The notes under the pieces: model-generated | What the model was told of the DNA's origin: nothing | What the model saw: only the letters and a program-made list of their open reading frames with translations | Databases searched by the model: none | Shown: in pieces, positions 56,105-64,000 of the stretch | Numbering within the stretch: position 1 is the first letter of the stretch | Layout: each line of letters starts with the position of its first letter | Assembly: GCA_964036045.1 (NCBI GenBank) | Contig: OZ038385.1 | Coordinates: forward strand, 60,917,919 to 60,981,918 | From: Eutreptiella sp. 'Long Island Sound 2002' | Lineage: Eukaryota > Euglenozoa > Euglenophyceae > Eutreptiales > Eutreptiaceae | DNA length: 64,000 nucleotides | Direction of reading: 5' to 3' | Made by a program: the position numbers and the translations under genes

Positions 56105-56800
56105 CGCGCCCCAGCACCCAAGCCAGGAAAAACTGGAGAGCAGACGAAACCCAAACCCACACACACACACACCAGCCCGCCAGGAATGGCGGGGTGCAAG
56201 CGGGGCACACGCACGAACACACACACACCCCAACTAACCCAACCAACAGTGGCGGGGCACAGCCGAAACCCGAGCCCAACACACACGCCCACACCGCACA
56301 CCCCAGCCAGGAATGGCGCGGTACAAGCGGGTCGCGCACACAAACGCACACACGCCCCAACACCCCAGCCAGGAGTGGCGGGGCGCGGCTGCAACCCAGG
56401 CCCAAGTTCACACCCCCGCACCGCACCCCCAGCCAGCAGAGGCAGGGGACCAGGCGGGACGAGAAAACAAACACACGCACACCCCAACACCTCAGCCAGG
56501 AGTGGCGGGGTGCAGCCGAAACCCGAGCCCAAGCGCACACACCCACACTGCACACCCGAGCCGGGAACGGCGGGGTACAGGCGGAGCGCGCACACAACCA
56601 CGCACGCCCCAAAACACGAGCCAAGAATGGTGGGGTGCAGGCCAACGACCCGAGCCGAACCGCAAACACCGCAAACCCCAGCCAGGAAGGGAGGGGCAAA
56701 AACACAACCCGTACCCAAACACACCCACCCAAGACCCCAGCCAGGGCTGGCGGGGTTACCAAAACCCGAGCCCAAACACAACCCGGACGCAAACACAAAC
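56105..56800 (+). repeat. About 62-bp minisatellite
   Basis: There are about ten units around AGCCAGGAGTGGCGGGG, with that word near 56,183, 56,250, 56,312, 56,373, 56,440, 56,500, 56,566, 56,626, 56,688 and 56,746 (61-67 bases apart), and CACACACGCCCACACC-type linkers. It lies in the spacer of the inverted repeat. Confidence 0.88.
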
Positions 56801-58290
56801 TCGAAACAACAATAGGAAACCCAGTGTCAATAGCCGGGGCACTGAGGCAGCCCGTGCCATGCAGGTGACCCGGCCAAACGAGATCCCCAGACCGGGGGTA
56901 GGCCTGCATCCTAAGGCCTGCGCTGCTTTGGGACTCGAGGCGGAGCGTGCGACACCCAAGCGCCTCAGAACCCCAGTACCAAGAAAATGCACGCATGCCT
57001 TGGGAACGGGATACGCCAGGCAGTCCGGTGAACCTCTAGGGTTCCGCCGAAGGGAGGGGACGTGCGCAAGCACGGGGGCACACCCTCCCGGCGAGACAAG
57101 CCAGTCACGCTGGCGGCAATCAGCCCTCCCGGTGCTGCCTTGGGCCACTTTGTTGGGGGCCACCCGTCAGGTCTAGCGGGATGTAAGCCGCCTCCCCTCT
57201 TCATGCGCGGAGCCTCTTCCTGTTCGTCAGAGCGGCAACCCCAGCGGGAACAAGGGGCGCCTCTCCACGACCAAGTATACCTACCTACCTACCTACCTAC
57301 GCTGTCCCCAAACTGTCCTATCAAGCAAGCAAGCGTTAAGGACTCCGCCCGTTCTCTTATGGAACGTAGGGCGGAGCCCTGGGTAACCTAACAAGCGTTT
57401 TACCGCGTGCATAGCCCGTGGCCCACAGCCCTCTAATGCATCATGCAGCATGCAGGGTACAGAGACGAGTCGAAGACAATGTTTTCCCTACATCTTATCC
57501 CACAATTTAGCCTTCACAACACATACTCAACAAGGAGGCGAGCTCCTCCTCCGCTTGCTCACCTTACTCACCATGCATAGTGTGAATGCCGTGGCAAAAA
57601 AGGCGCAAGGACAACCCTAAGCGTTCAAACAACCCTACAACAATTTATCACACCCCTAGCCGGTTGATGCATCGTGTGTAATTCACTTCTTCCACTGTCC
57701 ACCTACAGGAGAGAAGGCAGAATGAACGGCTACAGCACAATGCAAAACAAAGCTTAATGTCTTAAGCAACCCTACTTTAACGTGACGGCGAACACAGGCA
57801 CGCCAAAGTCATTTGCTTTCCAGCTGTGCAGACAAGGGAGGAGTAAGGGAGGGCACAGGGAAAGCACAACAACACGTGAATGTCACATGCATCCTGCGCA
57901 CGGCGCCTAGTCTAACCCTGCGTGCGCGCTGCCCGACTGATTTGTTTGGCATACCTTTGATTTTCCCGTTTTGCTTGTGCAGAACAAGGATGGAAGAACC
58001 CACACCCTCCAACAAACGTAGCGGTGATAACCCTAACGTGTTGACGAAACTATCCACACGAAAACAACGGATACGTGTGTCATGACAGTAACATACCGGA
58101 CAGGCGGGTTGCTCGCCTGTTCTGTGGTGTGCCTACTTGTTTCACTCTTTTTCCTAAAGTTTATAAAATTTGTGATGCAACTGTGCATACATTTCTTGTA
58201 AAAGCTTTAAAATCCAGGGCTCATACCTCCTTTTCTTGAGCCGTTTGAGCTTCCGCGCCTGTTCTTGTGAGTAGGGCTCAGTTGCGCTTG
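56801..58290. other. Spacer of the inverted repeat, unassigned
   Basis: GC falls after about 57,400. A five-fold TACC run lies at 57,280-57,300 and may be a 3' tail of a retroposed piece. No gene or RNA was recognised. Confidence 0.4.
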
Positions 58291-58294
58291 CCCC

Positions 58295-59830
58295 CGCCCT
58301 TCCTGGGGGGCCGCCTGTGGCGCGGGGGTGTGCGGGTGTTGCCATTGGTGGGGTTTGCCCCCCTCCCTCCCCTTTGGTTTTTTTTGGGGGGGGGGCTTTG
58401 TGGTGTCGGTCGCTGGTTGTCCCCGTCTTGGGTCTCGTGGTCTCTGTCCCCCCATCCCTTCTCTCCCGGGCTGCGTTGTTTGTTTTTTTTTCCCGTACCA
58501 GCGTGGTGTGCATCCGCGTGTTTTGGGTGTCCCTTCTCCCGGTGGGCCGCTGCCCCCGGCTTGGTGTTGCCGGTTTCGGGTGGGTGGTCCCCCGGTGCTC
58601 CTTTGGGGGGTCCTGTCTTCGGTGCCGTCTGGCCGGGGGGTTTGGCCGCCTCTTGTGGTGTTGGTGGGCGGTTTGGTGGCTGTGGGCCGTTCTCGCGCCC
58701 CCCCCCCTGTTTTTTTTTGGGGGGGGGTCTGCCTGTTCCTCCCTCTGCCTTTTCTGGGCTGGCGCACGCACTGGTCGGCATTCAGTGTGGTCTTCCGGGT
58801 TGCTGTTGGTGGTTGCGTTTTGCCAGGCCGTGCCCCGGCCCCATGGGTCGGGTGGGTTATGTACACGTTGGGCTCGGCGCCCCTTCCTGCCGGGTTAGGT
58901 TCTGGCTCTGCCGGCTGGGCGGTTGCGCCAGGCGGCTTCGTGTGGCCCTGCGTTAGCCTCGTCCTTTCTCCTCCGCGGTGCGGGTTTTAACTTTCTGGCG
59001 GCGGCTTGTGTAGGTGGACCGCCACGGCGTGCAGTGGCTGCTTGGGAGTGTGTGGTGGGCTGGTGCGGCTCCTTCCGGGGGGTGCGGTGGCTTGATTTGG
59101 TTAGACCCTCGGTTAGCGTCCCTTGCTTTGGTGTTGTGGTGTGCTGCGGTAAGCCGTGCTGCTTCGTGCCGTGTTTCGCCGTGCTGCGTCGTGTTGGTCC
59201 GCGCTGTGTTGCGGTGCGCCCTGCTGGGCCGCGCCGTGTTGCGCCGTGCCGCGCCGTGGTGTGCCGCGCTGTGCGGTGTCGCGTCGCTTCGTGCTGTGGC
59301 GTGTTGTGCTTTGGGGTACCTTGTCGTGGTGCTTTGCACTGTGGTGCGCTGCGGTGCAGTGTGCGGTGCTGCCTCGTGTTGTGCCGTGGTGGGTCGGTGG
59401 AGGTTAGTCTGGCCTGTGTCGTGGTGCGGAGTGCCGGTCGGAGTGTGGCTGGCTGGTGGCTGGGGGGTGGGGTCAGGTGTGGGTGGCTCGCTGGGTCCGT
59501 GCTGTGGGGGTCCCGGTGTGCCGTTCGAGCTGGTGGGTCGGGTAGGTGTCCGTGGGGTTGCCCCCCCTGGGGGCCTGTGCCGTGGTCCCGTGTCCTCTGG
59601 GGGTCCCGGTCCCTAGCCCTGTGTGCTGTGGCCGTGCCTTCTTCATCTTCCGGAGCTTGTGAGGTGGCCCTGATGGTTGCCGGGGTTGTCGCCTGGTGGT
59701 GAGGGCGTGGTGGTGGGCTGCGCGGCGATGTTCCCAGCGGCTTCCTCTGTGGGTGTAGCCCATTCTCCTTGTGTAGGTGTGCCCTCCATCCCCTTTGTGG
59801 TTCTCAGTGGCTGGTAAGCGTGTGCCAGTG
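58295..59830 (-). repeat. Right arm of the 1.6-kb inverted repeat
   Basis: The reverse complement matches 54,437-56,070, with scattered substitutions and small indels, mostly in homopolymer runs. The arms probably represent two copies of one dispersed element in opposite orientation, not a hairpin made in place, because the outer flanks differ. Confidence 0.92.
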
Positions 59831-60139
59831 TCATCCGTGTTGAAAATGAAAATGCTTCGAGTTGTTTTGACCCAACTCGTGCTTCTATGCCCTCAGTGTC
59901 ACACAGCAAAGAAAAACAACCTCAAGCTTGAATCAACACTGGCAATGTGTCACTCTGAGCGTCTACTCCATAAGAGTATGCATTTCGCCGCCAAACAACA
60001 GCGGCCTCATCAGCTCACGCTAAAAACTAAAAGGCAATCGCACAGCATGGTCCACGATGTGAAAATCAGAACAATTGAAGCGACAGAACAACAAATTCGC
60101 AGCGAATCAAAAAATAGCAAAAGCAAAAGAGCCAAAAGC

Positions 60140-61960
60140 GCCAGCGACACAGGAAAGTAGGGCACCACAGCAAACCACAACAACCACAGGGAAGCAGACC
60201 ACGCGGCCAGACAGGGGCACTGACACCGAAACATGCCACCAGCAGACAACCACAGGACACCAGACCCAGCACCGCACCACGGCACACCAAAAGAAACAGC
60301 ACAACACACAGCAGCGCACCACAGCACCAGGCGCCAGCAACAGCATGCACCACAGGAACAGCACAACGCGAGCGCACCAGCACAGCAAAGCACAGCACCG
60401 CACAGAGCGGAGATGACAGGGAACGCACAGCAGAGCACCCCGGGACACACACAGTACAAAGCAGAGCGGCGAACAACAGCACGCACCACCGCGCCACCAC
60501 AAAACACACACGACACAGGGCACACAGCGCGGGGGAACACCGCAAAACACAGCGCCGCAGAGCACAGGGCCCCAGGGCGACGGGCAGCGCCAGAGGGCAC
60601 GGCGCAACAAGCAGCGGCACCAAACGAGCGCAACAAAGCATCACAGCACCCGACAGCACAACACCGGGCGACACAACGCGCAGCAGCGCGGCGCAGCACC
60701 TCACCCAGGGACACACAGCACAGCACAGCACACGGCACACAGCACCGAGCGGCAGCGACGAAAAACCGCGAGACACAAAGGGGGGGGGGGGCAGCAACCA
60801 CCAGGGAGCAGCCAAGGGCCAGGCGGAAAGCACGAAAGAGCGGAAAGCGCACGGAGAGCCGAGAAGCGGAAGGCCAACAAAGCAAACAACGCACAGCGTC
60901 GAGGCCCAGGGCACCCGGGGCCGGAAACCAGAGAAAGTCGGAGACAACGGGGGCGCACAGAGGAAGAAGAAGAAGAAAAAAAACACCAAGGCACCCAGCA
61001 GGAGCGACGAAAACCGCGAGACACAAAAGGGGAGGGGGGGGGGGGGGGCAGCAACCACCGGGGAGCAGCCAACGGCCAAGCGGGAAACACAAACGAGGCG
61101 AGAGCGCACGGAGAGCCAGGCAGTGGGAGGTCGAGAAAAACAAACAAAACACAGCGCCAAGGCCCAGGGCACCCGGGGCCGGAAACCAGAGAAAGCCGGA
61201 GACAACGGGGGCGCACGAAAAGAGAGGGAAAAAAAAAACCAAGGCACCGAGCGGGAACGACGAAAACCGCGAGACACTGAAGGGGAGGGGGGGGGGGGGG
61301 GGCAGCAACCACCGGGGAAAAACGACCGGCCAACCGGGAGACACAAAACAGGCGAGAGCGCACGAAGAACCGAGAGGGGGGGTACAAAAAAAAAAAAGGC
61401 ACGGAGAGCCGAGCACAACAAACACAAACCAGCGCCAAGGCCAAGGGCACCCGGGGCCGGAAAACACAGAAAGCCAAAAACAAGGGAGGTGCAGAGAAGA
61501 GGAAAAAAAAAACGAAAAAAAAAACAAACAAGCGCAAGGCAACGAGGAACGGCAACAGCAGCGAGAGAGAGGGGGGGGGGGGGACAACCACCGGAGAGCG
61601 GCCAACGGCCAGGCAACACAAAGAAAGCGAGAGCGCAGGGAGAGCCAAGAAGCGCGAGGCCATCAAAACAAACAACACAAAGCGCCAAGGCCCAGGGCAC
61701 CCGGGGCCGGAAACCAAAGAAAAAAAGAGACAAAGGGGGCGAAAGGAAAAAAAAAAAAAAAAAGAAAGGAAAAAAAACAACGAAGAAACAAAAAAAAACA
61801 AAAGCAAAGGACCAGGACGGGGGCAACCCCAGCCCGGAGGGGGCCAAGCAAAGCAGAAAGACAAAGCGGCCAAAGGAAAAGGTGACGCGCACCAGAACGC
61901 GCCCGGGAGGCCGGCCCGCCCGACCCGGCCATAAAGAGCAAGCACACGCACACACGCACC
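60140..61960 (+). repeat. CAGCACA-rich dispersed repeat, copy 2 (with ~240-bp internal units)
   Basis: Homologous to 45,935-46,930 at both ends. The middle is expanded into about four units of ~240 bases, each with a long G-run followed by CAGCAACCACCGGGGAGCAG, then AAGGCCCAGGGCACCCGGGG, CCGGAAACCAGAGAAAG and an A-rich stretch (about 60,780, 61,030, 61,285 and 61,570). Copy 1 has only one such unit. The long open frames on both strands are composition effects. Confidence 0.88.
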
Positions 61961-62555
61961 AGACCCGGGCGTGGCGTCCTCCGACCCGCAAGGGGAGGTG
62001 TCGGCGTCCACACGAAACAGCCCCGGTGCACCGGCCGAGTCCCCCGTCGAACGACAGATGGTACGGGAAACCGGACGCGTCAGTGACCGGGTCCACATAC
62101 GCCAACCACCGCAGCGCACGCAGCCCAAGACCGACGCCGGAGGGACCCGCCAGGAACAACCCCATCGCGGGGCCCCAAACGGGTACGACGCAGAGCGAGC
62201 CCAGCGCCCCTGCCTCGGCGGGGGCCAGCGGCAGGCACAATGAGCCCGGTTCTCGGCCGGCCTCCGCGTGCCCCGCGCAGCCACCCAGTAAAGCCGGGGG
62301 CGCAAGCCCCCGGGGTGGGGAAAGGCACCACTGCGTCGGGAAAGCCGACTGGAGCACCGAGAGCGACCGGACCGGACGAGGCGCGGCGCACCATGCGGGG
62401 CCACGAGGCAAGCCAGAGAGGCACGCCGCCGGCCACAACCAAGGCACACGGACAGGTGCCAGGCAACAACGGCCGCCGGATGCCGTGAACCCGGAGAGCG
62501 CACACAACACGCAACGAACCACGACACAGGAACAGGTGCCAAGCAACACCAGCCG
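61961..62555. other. GC-rich unassigned sequence
   Basis: Sits between the dispersed repeat and the 63-bp repeats. Open frames exist on both strands without recognisable domains or agreement between frames. Confidence 0.3.
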
Positions 62556-62559
62556 CTGT

Positions 62560-62775
62560 CCTGATGGACGAGTGCGCGCCCGGAGGGTACCCAGCCCCTA
62601 CCGGCTACGGATCAGCCGCCATCCGGATGGACGAGTGCGCGCCCGGAGGGTACCCAGCCCCTGCCGGCTACGAACAGCCGCCGTCCGGATGGACGAGTGC
62701 GCGCCCGGAGGGTACCCAGCCCCTGCCGGCTACGAACAGCCGCCATCCGGATGGACGAGTGAGCGCCCCGCAGCG
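62560..62775 (+). repeat. 63-bp tandem repeat (3-4 units)
   Basis: GGATGGACGAGTGCGCGCCC then GGAGGGTACCCAGCCCCTGC recurs every 63 bases. As 63 is a multiple of 3, one plus frame repeats the peptide MDECAPGGYPAPAGYEQPPS, but no start context or longer gene supports translation. Confidence 0.9.
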
Positions 62776-62814
62776 ACGCCCCGCACAGCAACACCCCAGC
62801 GCAACCCAGCACAC

Positions 62815-64000
62815 AGAGCAAACACACCGGTGAACAAGAGCCAAGCGGCCCAGGACACCGTACACACAACACAACCCACCAAGCGGGCACACGGGTGAAC
62901 AGGAGCCAAGGGGCCCAGGGCACCGCACGCGCGACACCACCCCCCAGGCGGGCACACCGGTGAACAGGAGCCAGGTGGCCCAGGACACCGCGCACGCAAC
63001 ACAACACACCGAGCAGGCAAATCGGTGAAGAGGAGCCAAGTTGCCCAGGACACCACACACGCCACACAACACACAGAGCGGGCACACCGGCGAACAGGAG
63101 CCAAGTGGCCGAGGACACCGCACACGCAATACAACACACCGAGCGCCCACATCGGTGAACAGGAGCCAAGTGACCCAGGACACTGCACACGCAACACAAC
63201 ACACGAAGCGTGCAGACCGGTGAACAGGAGCCAGGTGGCCCAGGACACCGCACACGCAAAACAACACACCGAGCGGGCACACCGGTGAACAGGAGCCAAG
63301 TGGCCCAGGACACCGCACACGCCAAACAACACACCGAGCAGGCACACCGGTGAACAGGAGCCAGGTGGCCCAAGACACCGCGGGACAAGACCGCACCGAG
63401 CGGGCGGACTGGTGAACAGGAGCCCAGTGGCCCAGGACACCGCACACGCAACACAAGCGACCGAGCGGGCACACCGGTGAACAGGAGCCAAGTGGCCCAG
63501 GACACCGCACGCACAACACAACACACCGAGCGGGCACACCGGGGAACGGGAGCCAAGTGGCCCAGGACACGGCACACGCAGAGCAACGTACTGAGCGGGC
63601 GCACCGGTGAACAGGAGCCAGGTGGCCCAGGACACCGCACACACAACACAACCCACTGAGCAGGCACACCAGTGAACGGGGAGCCAAGCGGCCCAGGACA
63701 CCGCACACTCAACACAACAAACCACGCGGGCACACCGGTGAACAGGAGCCAAGTGGCCCAGGACACCACACACGCAAAGCAACACACTGAGCGGGCGCAC
63801 CCGTGAACAGGAGCCAGGTGGCCCAGGACACCGCACACACAACACAACACACCAGGTGGGCGCACCGGTGAACAGGAGTTAAGTGGCCCAGGACACCGCA
63901 CACACGACACAAACCACCGAGCGGGCACACCCGTGAACAGGAGCCAAGTGGCCCAGGACACCGCACACACAACACAACACACCAAGCGGGCGCACCGGTG
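62815..64000. repeat. 65-bp minisatellite, locus 2 (runs off the window)
   Basis: About 18 units of the same sequence as at 17,455-18,312, in the same orientation, with strict 65-base spacing (for example GTGAA/GCGAA words at 62,961, 63,026, 63,091 and 63,156). The array continues beyond the window end. Confidence 0.95.

Noticed and set aside
60066-62549. 827-residue minus-strand frame and 550-590-residue plus-strand frames
   Set aside because: Open on both strands over low-complexity purine-rich DNA; no domain, poly-Phe/poly-Lys runs from homopolymers.
62612-63985. 346-457-residue minus-strand frames at the right end
   Set aside because: Same cause: the 65-bp unit is read in all phases. 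The hydrophobic look does not indicate a membrane protein.

Overview
ORGANISM. This looks like a nuclear-genome contig from a photosynthetic protist that is very rich in repeats. There is no prokaryotic gene layout. The few host-gene remains are split by ordinary GT-AG introns, and one has a pyrimidine-rich AG acceptor just upstream of its ATG, as expected where a spliced leader is added. A minus-strand relic near 14.2-14.6 kb reads as the Rubisco small subunit and runs on into a TGEKD-(x)-KVW linker that I know from the euglenid RbcS polyprotein, so a photosynthetic euglenid is my first guess. Against that, the gag/integrase and reverse-transcriptase reading frames closely resemble retroelement families that I associate with dinoflagellates (Symbiodiniaceae and relatives). 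I could not search, so the assignment stays open.

LAYOUT. 0.36-0.9 kb: a short piece of satellite A. 1.8-5.55 kb: gag and protease of a Ty3/gypsy-like element, cut off by a 1.3-kb pyrimidine-rich hexamer array (5.55-6.87 kb) and a 127-bp tandem array (6.9-8.37 kb). 8.4-17.4 kb: mostly unassigned sequence with RbcS and GAPDH relics on the minus strand. 17.45-18.3 kb: a 65-bp minisatellite. 18.8-19.4 kb: first part of a gypsy-type integrase. 19.4-32.9 kb: satellites and minisatellites, within which lies a decayed two-exon membrane-protein gene on the minus strand (about 27.9 to 21.2 kb), with satellite arrays filling its 5.3-kb intron. 32.9-33.9 kb: rest of a gypsy integrase with a chromodomain-like tail. 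35.5-44.3 kb: a GC-rich non-LTR retrotransposon (endonuclease, reverse transcriptase, RNase H) broken by stops and frameshifts. 44.3-54.2 kb: a frame encoding a Ulp1/C48-like cysteine protease and a proline-rich tail, split by a 5.6-kb insertion (44,999-50,593) with a perfect 13-bp target-site duplication. 54.4-59.8 kb: a 1.6-kb inverted repeat around a 2.2-kb spacer. 60.1-62.0 kb: a second copy of a purine-rich repeat also found inside the 5.6-kb insertion. 62.8 kb to the end: the same 65-bp minisatellite as at 17.5 kb.

HOW IT WORKS TOGETHER. I see no intact host gene. Coding capacity is almost all retroelement-derived and degraded. The main biological content is (i) two retroelement families, one apparently carrying a peptidase domain, (ii) nested insertions, and (iii) at least a dozen tandem-repeat families, several of which recur at separate loci with the same edges. 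Many long open frames in the arrays are by-products of repeats whose unit lacks stop codons.
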